Shown piece after piece: positions 49,211-57,947 of a stretch of DNA of 64,000 nt. The DNA is from Jeotgalibacillus haloalkalitolerans (GTDB taxonomy: Bacteria > Bacillota > Bacilli > Bacillales > Jeotgalibacillaceae), in contig NZ_JAXQNN010000002.1 of NCBI RefSeq assembly GCF_034427455.1, positions 186,001-250,000 on the forward strand. The letters are read 5' to 3'. Each line of letters opens with the position of its first letter. The first letter of the stretch is position 1. The notes below the pieces were generated by a model, which saw only the letters and a program-made list of their open reading frames with translations, did not search any database and was not told the DNA's origin. The translations under genes and the position numbers were made by a program.

Positions 49211-50167
49211 ATGGATGTTTTATCAGCAATTGAAATTTTAGTTAAATCCATGCTATTTGCATCAGCCCCGCTAATCTTTACAGCTATAGGCGGTGTCTTC
49301 TCTGAGCGGTCTGGTGTTGTTAATATCGGTCTTGAAGGATTAATGGTGATTGGTGCTTTTGCTGCTGTTGTATTCAATATTACATTCGCTTCAGCTATGG
49401 GAGGATGGACACCATGGGTTGCGCTGATCGTTGCAATGGTCATTGGCGGTTTATTCTCGCTGCTGCACGCTGTAGCCTCAATCTCATTCCGGGCTGATCA
49501 GGTTGTCAGTGGGGTTGCAATCAACTTCCTTGCCCTGGGCCTGGGTGTTTATCTGATAAAAGACTGGTACGGTGCAGGACAGACGCCGAAGATTCCAGAG
49601 CCTTTGTATTATGAAAGAATACCATTACTTTATGATATTCCCGTAATCGGTCCAATTTTCTTTAACAACTATGTGACGTCTTATCTTGCAATTTTTGTTG
49701 CAATTGGTGCGTGGTTTGTATTATTTAAAACGCCATTCGGTCTCCGTTTACGCTCAGTAGGTGAGCATCCGATGGCTGCAGATACAATGGGTATTAACGT
49801 ATACAGAATGCGTTACATTGCTGTATTCCTGTCAGGTATCTTTGGTGGACTCGGCGGTGGTGTGTATGCACAGACCATCACACAGGATTTCAGCGCAGGT
49901 ACCATTACAGGACAGGGCTTTATCGCACTGGCTGCCGTTATTTTCGGTAAATGGCATCCACTTGGTGCTATGGGTGCTGCAATGTTCTTCGGGCTTGCTC
50001 AATCCCTTGCAATCATTGGATCAAGCTTTCCGTTACTTGCGGACGTGCCAAACTGGATCCTATTATCAGCGCCTTATATTCTGACAATCCTTGCACTTGC
50101 AGGATTCATCGGACGGGCTGATGCACCAAAATCAATCGGTAAGCCTTATATCAAAGGAAGCAGATAA
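49211..50167 (+). CDS. nupQ: Nucleoside ABC transporter permease
   Basis: Second permease of the importer, 318 residues, BPD_transp_2 family with about eight to nine membrane segments. The coupling motif appears as LRLRSVGEHPMAADTMGINV. It starts immediately after the previous stop, behind AAAAGGGGG. The two permeases form the channel. A strong terminator closes the operon. Confidence 0.89.
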   Translation: MDVLSAIEILVKSMLFASAPLIFTAIGGVFSERSGVVNIGLEGLMVIGAFAAVVFNITFASAMGGWTPWVALIVAMVIGGLFSLLHAVASISFRADQVVSGVAINFLALGLGVYLIKDWYGAGQTPKIPEPLYYERIPLLYDIPVIGPIFFNNYVTSYLAIFVAIGAWFVLFKTPFGLRLRSVGEHPMAADTMGINVYRMRYIAVFLSGIFGGLGGGVYAQTITQDFSAGTITGQGFIALAAVIFGKWHPLGAMGAAMFFGLAQSLAIIGSSFPLLADVPNWILLSAPYILTILALAGFIGRADAPKSIGKPYIKGSR

Positions 50168-50174
50168 ATATTGA

Positions 50175-50207
50175 AACCGTCTGAGCAATTGTCAGACGGT
50201 TTTTTTA
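50175..50207 (+). terminator. Terminator after the nucleoside transporter operon
   Basis: AACCGTCTGA (50175-50184) pairs perfectly with TCAGACGGTT (50192-50201), loop GCAATTG, then T's. Confidence 0.9.
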
Positions 50208-50307
50208 TTCTAGTCATAAATGCTTGTTGTACAAGTATCATCAAATGTATAGTGAGTATAGAGAATATAAATACTATAAAGCGATCATGAATCCGGGAGG
50301 AACCTTT

Positions 50308-51588
50308 ATGCATTTAGACGAACATAAAATTCAACAAAACGGCTTAAACATAAGAATGGTAAAAACAAAAAAATTTAAAACGAATCAATTTGTTTTTAAG
50401 TTCAAATCGCTTTTATCCAAAGAGGCAGTCACTGCAAGAGCGCTGCTGCCTTACGTTCTTCAGAGCAGTACTGCCAAATGGCCGACAACTGCTTTATTCA
50501 GAAGTCATCTTGACGATTTATATGGTGCAAGTGCCTCTGTTGATGTAAATAAAAAGGGTGAATATCATATTTTGACTTTTGCTGTTGACGTGCCGAATGA
50601 AAAGTATCTTCAGGATAAAACGCCTCTATCTGAAAAAGCCATGGATGTGTTAAATGAAATGATCTTCCACCCTCTGCTTGAAAATGGTGTGTTCAGCGAA
50701 AAAGTGGTTGAGGCGGAAAAACGTACGCTGAAACAGAAGCTGAAGGCTGTAAAAGATGATAAAATGCGCTATGCATCTCAGCGTCTTGTAGAAGAGATGT
50801 GCAGTGAAGAAGCGTATTCCCTGCATCCTAACGGAATCGAATCAGAATTAGAAAGCGTTACACCGGAAAGTCTATATCAGACTTATGAGCAGATGATTCA
50901 ACATGATGAAGTTGACTTGTATATCGTTGGAGATATAGAAGTTGAGCAGATGGCGTCCCTGTGCAGTGATAAATTTACATTGAGTGAACGTGGAAATATT
51001 TATGCTGATCATCATCAGATTCAAGTGGATGAGTCTAAGAAGATAGTGGAAACTCAGCATATTAAACAGGGTAAGCTGAATATCGGGTACCGATCACAAA
51101 CTGTGTATGGTGATCCTGACTATCTACCGATGGCTGTTATGAACGGGATTCTGGGAGGATTTCCGCATTCAAAGCTATTTATTAATGTCCGTGAAAAAGC
51201 AAGCCTTGCTTACTATGCTGCAAGCCGTCTTGAAAGTCATAAAGGGCTGATTGTAATTATGTCAGGCGTTGATCCAGGTAAAATTGATCAGGCTGAGGAA
51301 ATTATTGAAAAACAGCTGGAAGCAATTAAAAACGGAGAAATCTCTGAACAGGAACTCAGTCAGACTAAAGCAGTTATGACAAACCAGATGCTTGAAACAC
51401 TGGACTCTCCGAGGGGCATTGTTGAGGTGCTCTATCAGGGGGAGACTGCGGGAATTCCTGTGCATATCAATGAATGGTTTAAAGGGATTGAGCAGGTGTC
51501 CAAAGAGCACGTGATAAAAGCAGCTAATAAGCTGATTAAAGATACAACGTATGTGTTAACTGCAAAGGAGGTGGCTGAAAGTGCGTAA
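50308..51588 (+). CDS. ymfF: YmfF, M16-family protein without the zinc motif
   Basis: A 426-residue M16-fold protein. I start at 50308, behind GGGAGG; the frame is open from 50224 but the leader-like N-terminal extension has no ribosome site. The position where active M16 enzymes carry HxxEH reads LFRSHLDDLYGASA, so the catalytic motif is missing. The C-terminal M16 repeat is present (GFPHSKLFINVREKASLAYY). With YmfH it resembles a paired M16 system where one subunit is catalytic and the other structural. The gene overlaps ymfH by 8 bp. Confidence 0.9.
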   Translation: MHLDEHKIQQNGLNIRMVKTKKFKTNQFVFKFKSLLSKEAVTARALLPYVLQSSTAKWPTTALFRSHLDDLYGASASVDVNKKGEYHILTFAVDVPNEKYLQDKTPLSEKAMDVLNEMIFHPLLENGVFSEKVVEAEKRTLKQKLKAVKDDKMRYASQRLVEEMCSEEAYSLHPNGIESELESVTPESLYQTYEQMIQHDEVDLYIVGDIEVEQMASLCSDKFTLSERGNIYADHHQIQVDESKKIVETQHIKQGKLNIGYRSQTVYGDPDYLPMAVMNGILGGFPHSKLFINVREKASLAYYAASRLESHKGLIVIMSGVDPGKIDQAEEIIEKQLEAIKNGEISEQELSQTKAVMTNQMLETLDSPRGIVEVLYQGETAGIPVHINEWFKGIEQVSKEHVIKAANKLIKDTTYVLTAKEVAESA

Positions 51589-52876
51589 AAAAGTATTTTC
51601 TCAGCTTGAAGAAGAAATTTATATGGAAACAATGGATAACGGTTTACAGGTGTGCATTTTACCAAAGAAAGATTTTAATAAAACGTTCGCCACCTTTACA
51701 ACAAAGTATGGTTCAATAGATAACCGGTTCATTCCGCTTGGTGAAGACGATTTTACACAAGTGCCGGATGGTGTAGCACATTTCCTTGAACATAAAATGT
51801 TTGAAAAAGAAGATGGAGATGTTTTTCAGAAATTCAGCATGAACGGTGCTTCTGCAAATGCATTTACTTCATTTACCCGCACAGCGTATTTATTTTCAAG
51901 CACCTCAAATTTCAGTGAAAATCTGGACGTCCTGATTGATTTTGTGCAGGCACCTTATTTTACTGAAGAGACTGTTGAAAAAGAAAAAGGGATTATTGGT
52001 CAGGAAATTACAATGTATGATGACAATGCAGATTGGCGCCTGTATTTTGGAGCGATTGAAAACATGTTTAAAAATCATCCGGTTAAGGTGGATATAGCGG
52101 GAACCGTTGAATCCATTTCATCAATCACAAAAGATCACCTTTATGAGTGCTATCATACTTTTTATCATCCATCGAATATGATGCTGTTTATTGTGGGGTC
52201 TGTTGAACCTGAAGACGTGATGAATCACATCAGGCAAAATCAGCAGGAAAAACATTTCGAGCCTGAAGAGAAAATCGCGAGGAAGTTTGAAGATGAGCCT
52301 GAAGAAGTGAACAGAGCCCATCACGAGCTTCATATGGACGTTCAGGTGGCAAAGTGTATGGTTGGGATCAAGTCTGCTGAAAAAGACATCAGCGGTCTGC
52401 AGTTAATGAAAAAAGAGCTTGCTGTTAATACAGCGCTTGATGTATTGTTCGGAAAAACGTCAGACCATTATACCTCCTTATACGATCAAGGATTGATTGA
52501 TGACCACTTTTCATATGATTTCACTCAGGAAAACAATTTCGGATTTGCATTAATCGGCAGTAACACATCCAATCCGGAAAAGCTGTCTGAGCGGATCAAA
52601 CAGATTATTTTAAAGGAAGTGCAATCGCCTTCTATTACTGAAGATCAGCTTCAGTCTGTGAAGAAGAAAAATATCGGCGGTTTTCTCCGGTCACTGAATT
52701 CACCTGAGTTTATAGCGAATCAATTTACGCGGTATGCATTTAACGGGATGGACCTGTTTGAAGCGGTACCGGTTCTTGAAACCATTACACTGGAAGACGT
52801 GCACGAAGCATTTTCTTCCCTTGTAAAAGAAGACAGAATGACAAGCTTCTACATCCTGCCTAAAGTCAATGGGTAA
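51581..52876 (+). CDS. ymfH: YmfH, M16-family zinc peptidase
   Basis: A 431-residue M16 peptidase with the zinc motif HFLEH near residue 67 and the downstream EKEKGIIGQEITMYDDNADW helix carrying the third ligand. The GTG start at 51581 lies behind a very strong AAAGGAGGTGG inside ymfF. It is translationally coupled on both sides, to ymfF (8 bp overlap) and ymfI (8 bp overlap). Likely the active partner of YmfF. Substrate unknown. Confidence 0.92.
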   Translation: MRKKVFSQLEEEIYMETMDNGLQVCILPKKDFNKTFATFTTKYGSIDNRFIPLGEDDFTQVPDGVAHFLEHKMFEKEDGDVFQKFSMNGASANAFTSFTRTAYLFSSTSNFSENLDVLIDFVQAPYFTEETVEKEKGIIGQEITMYDDNADWRLYFGAIENMFKNHPVKVDIAGTVESISSITKDHLYECYHTFYHPSNMMLFIVGSVEPEDVMNHIRQNQQEKHFEPEEKIARKFEDEPEEVNRAHHELHMDVQVAKCMVGIKSAEKDISGLQLMKKELAVNTALDVLFGKTSDHYTSLYDQGLIDDHFSYDFTQENNFGFALIGSNTSNPEKLSERIKQIILKEVQSPSITEDQLQSVKKKNIGGFLRSLNSPEFIANQFTRYAFNGMDLFEAVPVLETITLEDVHEAFSSLVKEDRMTSFYILPKVNG

Positions 52877-53588
52877 GACGGCATTAGTACTCGGCAGCAG
52901 TGGGGGGATCGGATTCGAAGTGTGTAAAAAACTTATCCTTTCAGGTCATACTGTGATTGCCCAGTATCAATCCAATAGTCAAAAGGTTCAGGATCTATAC
53001 GAGTATACTGAAAGAAGAGATCAGCTGATTCCGCTTCAGATGGATCTGACAAACAGCCAGCAGGTTGATCAGGTCACCAGCAGTCTTATACAGCCGGATA
53101 TTTTCATTCATGCAGGCGGTCATCATTATGAAGGTTTATTTGAAGAAACGCCTGATGAAGAGATGGAGAAGCTCTGGAAAGTTCATTTGTATCAGCCCGG
53201 CAGAATGCTTCGCAGGCTGATACCTGGAATGCGGCGTAAGCAGGGAGCGTCTATCGTGTTTGTCACTTCAATCTGGGGTGAAACCGGCGCTTCTTATGAG
53301 GTCATGTATTCAGCAGTTAAGGGAGCCCAGATTTCTTTTGTCAAAGCACTTGGGAAAGAGCTTGCGCCAAATGGAATCAGAGTGAATGCGGTAGCACCAG
53401 GTGCAGTTAGTACTGCGATGACAGCCCATTACGATGAAGATGTAAAAGCAGGAATTGAAGACGAAATCCCTGCAGGAAGATTTGCCCGTCCGGAGGAAAT
53501 TGCTGATGCGGTGGTGTTTTTAACAGGAGAGCAATCTACATATATTCATGCACAGGTGCTCTCTGTCAATGGTGGATGGTACAGCTGA
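52869..53588 (+). CDS. ymfI: YmfI, short-chain dehydrogenase/reductase
   Basis: A 239-residue classical SDR resembling FabG. NAD(P)-binding loop GSSGGIG (about 8-14) is at the N-terminus, followed by the HAGGHHYEG region where NAG is usual. Catalytic Ser lies in VFVTSIWGETG, and the YSAVKGAQ Tyr-Lys pair and C-terminal FLTGEQSTYIHAQVLSVNGG are also present. It is known as YmfI (elongation factor P modification reductase) in B. subtilis literature; that role is taken from the family position, not shown here. Overlaps ymfH by 8 bp. Confidence 0.9.
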   Translation: MGKTALVLGSSGGIGFEVCKKLILSGHTVIAQYQSNSQKVQDLYEYTERRDQLIPLQMDLTNSQQVDQVTSSLIQPDIFIHAGGHHYEGLFEETPDEEMEKLWKVHLYQPGRMLRRLIPGMRRKQGASIVFVTSIWGETGASYEVMYSAVKGAQISFVKALGKELAPNGIRVNAVAPGAVSTAMTAHYDEDVKAGIEDEIPAGRFARPEEIADAVVFLTGEQSTYIHAQVLSVNGGWYS

Positions 53589-53663
53589 AGGGGCATATTT
53601 TTTTCTCTATTGTTCATACTAGTGATGAGCCGTATAAGGTTCATGATTAAAGGAGGAGAAAAC

Positions 53664-53921
53664 ATGTCGATTCTGGATAACTGGCAGCAGTGGAAAGACT
53701 TTCTTGGAGACAAGGTAATTGCAGCACAAAAGCAGGGTATGGATAAAGAAAAGATGTCAGAAGTAGCATTTCAGATTGGAGATTACTTAGCTAAAAACGT
53801 CGATCCAAAAAATGAACAGGAAAGAGTGCTGGCAGATTTGTGGAAAGCAGCTGATGAAAAAGAACAGCACGTTCTTGCAAATCTGATGATTCGTCTATCA
53901 GGCGGATCAGTCAATCATTAA
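53664..53921 (+). CDS. ymfJ: YmfJ, DUF3243 family protein
   Basis: An 85-residue DUF3243 protein. The ATG at 53664 follows AAAGGAGGAG; an open frame from 53610 is rejected for lack of a ribosome site. The protein is mostly helical and charged (NWQQWKDFLGDKVIAAQKQG; VGDYLAKNVDPKNEQE-like middle). Function unknown; in B. subtilis the same gene order occurs. Followed by a terminator. Confidence 0.9.
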   Translation: MSILDNWQQWKDFLGDKVIAAQKQGMDKEKMSEVAFQIGDYLAKNVDPKNEQERVLADLWKAADEKEQHVLANLMIRLSGGSVNH

Positions 53922-53926
53922 AGCTG

Positions 53927-53963
53927 AAAATTGCCCCCTCAGATCGTTGAGGAGGCAATTTTC
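53927..53963 (+). terminator. Terminator after ymfJ
   Basis: AAAATTGCCCCCTCA pairs with TGAGGAGGCAATTTT, one internal mismatch, loop GATCGT. The A-run and T-run on either side could allow termination in both directions. Confidence 0.82.
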
Positions 53964-54066
53964 TACTTATTTCGATCCATTTTTTGTTTTTCCTTTTCTA
54001 TTCCATTCAAATGCTTTATTATTAACCTTATAGATATGAAAGTTATGATATTAAGGAGCTGACACC

Positions 54067-54858
54067 ATGGAGAAAAAGGAATGGTATCTGGAGTATGAAA
54101 TTCAAAAAAACCGTCCTGGTCTGCTTGGTGATATTTCATCTCTGCTTGGTATGCTTTCGATCAATATCGTTACAATTAACGGTGTGGATGAAGGACGAAG
54201 AGGGATGCTCCTGCTTGCCAGGAGTGATGAACAAATTGTCAGACTCGAATTAATCCTCCGTACAATGGATACAATCCAGATGACAAAGCTCAGAGAACCT
54301 AAACTTCGTGACAGAATGGCTGTCCGTCATGGCCGGTATATTCAAAGAGATGCCGATGATAAAAAAACATTCAGGTTTATCCGCGATGAACTGGGTCTTC
54401 TTGTTGATTTTATGGCAGAACTCTATAAGCAGGACGGTCACAAACTGATTGGCATCCGTGGATTACCACGCGTCGGTAAAACCGAATCAATCGTTGCAGC
54501 GAGCGTATGCGCGAATAAGAAATGGCTGTTTGTTTCATCCACTTTATTAAAACAGACAGTGCGTGATAAATTAATACCTGATGAGTATAATGAAAATAAT
54601 TTATTTATTATAGACGGGGTCGTGTCAACTCAGCGTTCTTCTGATAAGCACTGGCAGCTTGTGAGGGAGATCATGAGGATGCCATCAATCAAAGTGATTG
54701 AACATCCGGATATTTTTGTTGAGAACACGGAATATTCTATTGATGATTTTGATTATATTATTGAACTCCGACATGATCCGGATGAAGAAATTACATATGA
54801 TATGCTGCATAAAAACACAATGTTCAGCGGATCTGATTTTGGGGAATTTGACTTTTAA
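54067..54858 (+). CDS. ymfK: YmfK, DUF3388 protein with ACT-like and P-loop parts
   Basis: A 263-residue DUF3388 protein. The first 75 residues look like an ACT domain (KNRPGLLGDISSLLGMLSIN, then VTINGVDEGRRGMLLLA). The rest carries a P-loop-like GLPRVGKT at 132-139 and a possible Walker B strand (NNLFIIDGVVS). The combination suggests a small-molecule-sensing NTPase, but no activity is established to my knowledge. The ATG follows TTAAGGAGC. It is 19 bp upstream of rodZ, so may share transcription with that cell-shape gene. Confidence 0.87.
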   Translation: MEKKEWYLEYEIQKNRPGLLGDISSLLGMLSINIVTINGVDEGRRGMLLLARSDEQIVRLELILRTMDTIQMTKLREPKLRDRMAVRHGRYIQRDADDKKTFRFIRDELGLLVDFMAELYKQDGHKLIGIRGLPRVGKTESIVAASVCANKKWLFVSSTLLKQTVRDKLIPDEYNENNLFIIDGVVSTQRSSDKHWQLVREIMRMPSIKVIEHPDIFVENTEYSIDDFDYIIELRHDPDEEITYDMLHKNTMFSGSDFGEFDF

Positions 54859-54877
54859 GTATTGGCAGGTGTAAACA

Positions 54878-55771
54878 TTGACAGAACTAGGTAGCCGTCT
54901 GAAAGAAGCCAGAGAAGCGAAAGGCTACTCACTCGAAGAGCTTCAAGGTTTAACTAAAATTCAAAAGCGATATCTCCGCGGTATTGAAGAAGGGGATTAT
55001 TCAATGATGCCCGGTGCATTTTACATCAGGGCATTTATCAAGCAGTATGCTGAGGCAGTAGATCTTAATGTGGAGGAATTGTTTGAAACGTATGCATCGG
55101 ACATTCCTTCAAATCAGGATGATCAGATACCTTCTCAGCTTTCAAGGGTAAAAACAAGAGGAAGTAAAAACACTTCAACAGCATTCAGGTTCATACCTAC
55201 AGCAGTCATGGTCATATTCGTAATCGGGATTGTTGCGCTGGCATGGATTCTGGTTCAGTCATTTATGTCTGCTGACAGTGACGAGCCGCAGGGAAATGAA
55301 GAGGTTCAGCAGGAGGAATCAGTGTCGCTTGATCAATCAGATGAACCTGCTGAGGAAGAAGGAAGCGAAGAAGCAAATCCTGAAGAATCCAATGAAGAAC
55401 CTGCTGAAGAAGAGCAGCCTGAATCTGAACCGGCTGAAGAGCCTGCTGATGAAGAACTGGCAATTGAAACTACCGGCACTGAAGGGGATACAACAAATTA
55501 CCAGATTACCTCTTCTGAAGAGCTGACAGTAACCATTAATTCTGAATCCACATGGGTTGGTATTACAGATCAGTCCGGCAATCAGCTTGTAGATCAAATG
55601 CTGTCTGGAAGTGAAGAGCTCACTTTTGATGCCACTGAACTGGATTGGTTCAGAATACGGGTAGGAAGTGCACCGGGCACAACGGTATCGATCAATGGAG
55701 AACAGGTGGACTTTGGTTCTTCTGACATCATTACACAGAATATGATTTTCGAAGTTCAAAGCCCTTCATAA
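54878..55771 (+). CDS. rodZ: RodZ (YmfM), cell-shape membrane protein
   Basis: RodZ anchors MreB filaments to the membrane and supports rod shape. The 297 residues have an N-terminal Cro/C1-type helix-turn-helix (about 1-70, LGSRLKEAREAKGYSLEELQ) and a basic stretch. One membrane helix (about 106-128) and a very acidic Pro/Glu/Ala linker (about 131-193) follow. Last is a C-terminal extracellular beta domain (DUF4115; ESTWVGITDQSGNQLVDQML). TTG start at 54878 behind GGCAGGTG. Confidence 0.9.
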   Translation: MTELGSRLKEAREAKGYSLEELQGLTKIQKRYLRGIEEGDYSMMPGAFYIRAFIKQYAEAVDLNVEELFETYASDIPSNQDDQIPSQLSRVKTRGSKNTSTAFRFIPTAVMVIFVIGIVALAWILVQSFMSADSDEPQGNEEVQQEESVSLDQSDEPAEEEGSEEANPEESNEEPAEEEQPESEPAEEPADEELAIETTGTEGDTTNYQITSSEELTVTINSESTWVGITDQSGNQLVDQMLSGSEELTFDATELDWFRIRVGSAPGTTVSINGEQVDFGSSDIITQNMIFEVQSPS

Positions 55772-55777
55772 TGTTAA

Positions 55778-55809
55778 AAATAGTCATCCTGTGTGATGAC
55801 TATTTTTTT
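55778..55809 (+). terminator. Terminator after rodZ
   Basis: AAATAGTCATC (55778-55788) pairs perfectly with GATGACTATTT (55795-55805), loop CTGTGT, T-run follows. Confidence 0.88.
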
Positions 55810-55817
55810 GATCAGGG

Positions 55818-55846
55818 TTTACATAGATGAGTGTGAAGGTTATTAA
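55818..55846 (+). promoter_or_regulatory. Probable sigma-A promoter of pgsA
   Basis: TTTACA (55818-55823), 17-bp spacer, TATTAA (55841-55846), just after the rodZ terminator and 38 bp before pgsA. Confidence 0.65.
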
Positions 55847-55884
55847 TTAATATAAATAAAATTAAGATTTAAAGGAGCAATTAT

Positions 55885-56463
55885 ATGAATGTACCTAATA
55901 AGATTACAATTTCAAGGATTTTTCTGATCCCGTTATTTATGGTGATCATGCTGGTTGATTTCAACTGGGGAGAGATTACACTGCTTGGCGCTGATATGCC
56001 TGTTGCTCACCTGGTAGGAGCTTTAATCTTTATATTTGCAGCAACAACTGACTGGGTGGATGGTTACTACGCAAGGAGGTACAATCAGGTTACAAACCTG
56101 GGTAAATTCCTTGACCCGCTTGCAGATAAGCTGCTGGTGTCAGCTGCATTAATTATTTTGGTGGAAATGCAAATGGCGCCATCATGGATTGTGATCATTA
56201 TTATTTCAAGAGAGTTTGCAATTACTGGTCTCAGACTGGTGCTGGCGGGAACCGGAGAAGTACATGCTGCTGCAATGCTTGGTAAAATCAAAATGTGGAT
56301 GCAGATTGTAGCGATATCGGCTTTACTGCTTCATAACATTTTCTTCACAATGTTCAGTATCCCGTTCGACATGATTGCGTTATATATCGCAGCATTTTTC
56401 ACTGTATGGTCAGGCGTTGACTACTTTATTAAAAACTGGGGAGCTTTTAAAGACTCCAAATAA
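55885..56463 (+). CDS. pgsA: Phosphatidylglycerophosphate synthase
   Basis: Makes phosphatidylglycerol phosphate from CDP-diacylglycerol (product of CdsA) and glycerol-3-phosphate. The 192-residue membrane protein carries the CDP-alcohol phosphotransferase signature D-x2-DG-x2-AR-x8-G-x3-D-x3-D, visible from DWVDGYYARRYNQ to FLDPLADK. Four to six membrane segments. The ATG follows TTAAAGGAG; cinA starts 12 bp after its stop. Confidence 0.96.
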   Translation: MNVPNKITISRIFLIPLFMVIMLVDFNWGEITLLGADMPVAHLVGALIFIFAATTDWVDGYYARRYNQVTNLGKFLDPLADKLLVSAALIILVEMQMAPSWIVIIIISREFAITGLRLVLAGTGEVHAAAMLGKIKMWMQIVAISALLLHNIFFTMFSIPFDMIALYIAAFFTVWSGVDYFIKNWGAFKDSK

Positions 56464-56475
56464 GGAGATGGTGAT

Positions 56476-57744
56476 ATGAATGCAGAAATTATTGCCGTAG
56501 GCTCTGAATTACTGCTTGGCCAGATTGCTAATACAAATGCTCAATTTATCTCTGCAAGGCTTGCAGAGTCAGGAATTAATGTATATTACCATAATGTAGT
56601 AGGTGACAATGAAGAGCGGCTTCTTCAAACAATCTCGACTGCCGAAAAAAGGTCTGATCTCATCATTATTACTGGTGGTCTGGGACCAACGAAAGACGAT
56701 TTAACAAAGGAAACTGCAGCCAGACATCTGAGCTGCAGTCTTTCTTATGACATGGAATCCCTGAAAGCCATTGAACAGTATTTTCTTCAAACTGGAACTG
56801 AGATGACCGAGAACAATAAAAAGCAGGCACTGGTACTCGAAGACAGTACTGTATTCTTTAATTTTCATGGCATGGCTCCCGGTATGCTGAAAAGTGCTGA
56901 GGGCACAACCTATCTGCTGCTCCCGAGTCCTCCGAGGGAAATGAAGCCGATGCTTGTGAATCAGGTGCTTCCTTATATAAACGATCAAAAAACTGAAAAC
57001 AATTCGATTCATTCAAGAGTGATGCGTTTCTTTGGAATAGGAGAGGCGGATCTCGAGTCACGCATTGAGGATATCCTCAGTGAACAAACAAATCCGACGA
57101 TTGCGCCGCTTGCTGAGGACGGGGAAGTTACGCTCCGCATTACCGCGGGAAGCAGTGATCTGAAAGAAGCGGAATCTCTTGTAAATCATATGGTAACAGT
57201 GATTGAAGACAGAGTCGGTCAGTATTGTTATGGGTACGACCAGAACAATCTCCTTCAAAAAATCTCACTGCTTTTAGAGCAGAAGGGATTGTCAATTGCA
57301 TCAGCTGAAAGCCTGACCGGCGGATTATTTTCATCTGAGATCGCCTCCATTCCGGGTGCAAGCCATTATCTTTCAGGAGGAATAACGGTCTACTCAAATA
57401 AAGCGAAACAGGCTGTGCTGGGAGTGCCTGAAGATCTGCTCGAGCAATATGGGGCATTCAGCTGTGAATGTGCCGAGAGTATGGCACAACAGGTCCGTAT
57501 AAAATTTGACAGCCATATTGGCATCAGTTTTACTGGTGTTGCTGGTCCCGGAGATTATAACGGTATTCCTGAGGGAACGGTGTGGATCGGCGTGTCAGTA
57601 AAAGAAGGTATCGTCTCTTCCTTTAAGGTAACGCTGAAGGGTGATCGGAATTTCAAAAGGATCAGAGCTGTAAAACACGGGATGTATGCTTTAATACAAT
57701 TGATTGAAAAAAACGCCGGACCGTTAGTAAAGCAGGATTCTTAA
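56476..57744 (+). CDS. cinA: CinA, competence/damage-inducible protein
   Basis: The 422 residues have an N-terminal MoaB/MogA-like domain (AEIIAVGSELLLGQIANTNA; IIITGGLGPTKDDLTKE) and a C-terminal CinA amidase domain (SIASAESLTGGLFSSEIASI; GISFTGVAGPGDYNGIPEG). Homologues hydrolyse NMN or ADP-ribose-type compounds; the domain pair is complete here. In B. subtilis cinA is co-transcribed with recA in competence. Here recA follows after 203 bp with its own SOS-type promoter. Confidence 0.95.
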   Translation: MNAEIIAVGSELLLGQIANTNAQFISARLAESGINVYYHNVVGDNEERLLQTISTAEKRSDLIIITGGLGPTKDDLTKETAARHLSCSLSYDMESLKAIEQYFLQTGTEMTENNKKQALVLEDSTVFFNFHGMAPGMLKSAEGTTYLLLPSPPREMKPMLVNQVLPYINDQKTENNSIHSRVMRFFGIGEADLESRIEDILSEQTNPTIAPLAEDGEVTLRITAGSSDLKEAESLVNHMVTVIEDRVGQYCYGYDQNNLLQKISLLLEQKGLSIASAESLTGGLFSSEIASIPGASHYLSGGITVYSNKAKQAVLGVPEDLLEQYGAFSCECAESMAQQVRIKFDSHIGISFTGVAGPGDYNGIPEGTVWIGVSVKEGIVSSFKVTLKGDRNFKRIRAVKHGMYALIQLIEKNAGPLVKQDS

Positions 57745-57843
57745 ATTGATCAATCAAAATCAATGGATTTAAAAGATGGGTTTATCTGCAGATTCACGCT
57801 TTTACTAATGAAACTATGATGAAAATGACCTTTTAAAAAAATA

Positions 57844-57857
57844 CGAATAAATGTTCG
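57844..57857. promoter_or_regulatory. SOS (LexA) box upstream of recA
   Basis: CGAATAAATGTTCG matches the Gram-positive LexA consensus CGAACN4GTTCG at all but one fixed position. It lies 9 bp upstream of the recA -35 box. Confidence 0.75.
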
Positions 57858-57865
57858 GTTTTTGC

Positions 57866-57894
57866 TTGTTATCTGTTCCGAAAAAGAGTATAGT
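57866..57894 (+). promoter_or_regulatory. Sigma-A promoter of recA
   Basis: TTGTTA (57866-57871), 17-bp spacer, TATAGT (57889-57894). Transcription would start near 57901, giving a short leader that contains a 7-bp hairpin. Confidence 0.72.
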
Positions 57895-57908
57895 AGAGTT
57901 AGGTTATG

Positions 57909-57927
57909 AGACGTCACTGAGACGTCT
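57909..57927 (+). repeat. Hairpin/direct repeat in the recA leader
   Basis: AGACGTC (57909-57915) pairs with GACGTCT (57921-57927) around ACTGA. The same bases also form a direct repeat of GAGACGTC (57908 and 57919). It lies just before the AAAGGAGG site and may stabilise the mRNA or bind a protein; role unknown. Confidence 0.5.
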
Positions 57928-57947
57928 ATATTAAAGGAGGAATTAAT

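Noticed and set aside
44188-50207. Horizontal acquisition of the GntR/nucleoside transporter block
   Set aside because: Composition and codon use look like the neighbours, and this placement between spoIIIE and ymfF is familiar from other Bacillales, so no sign of recent transfer.
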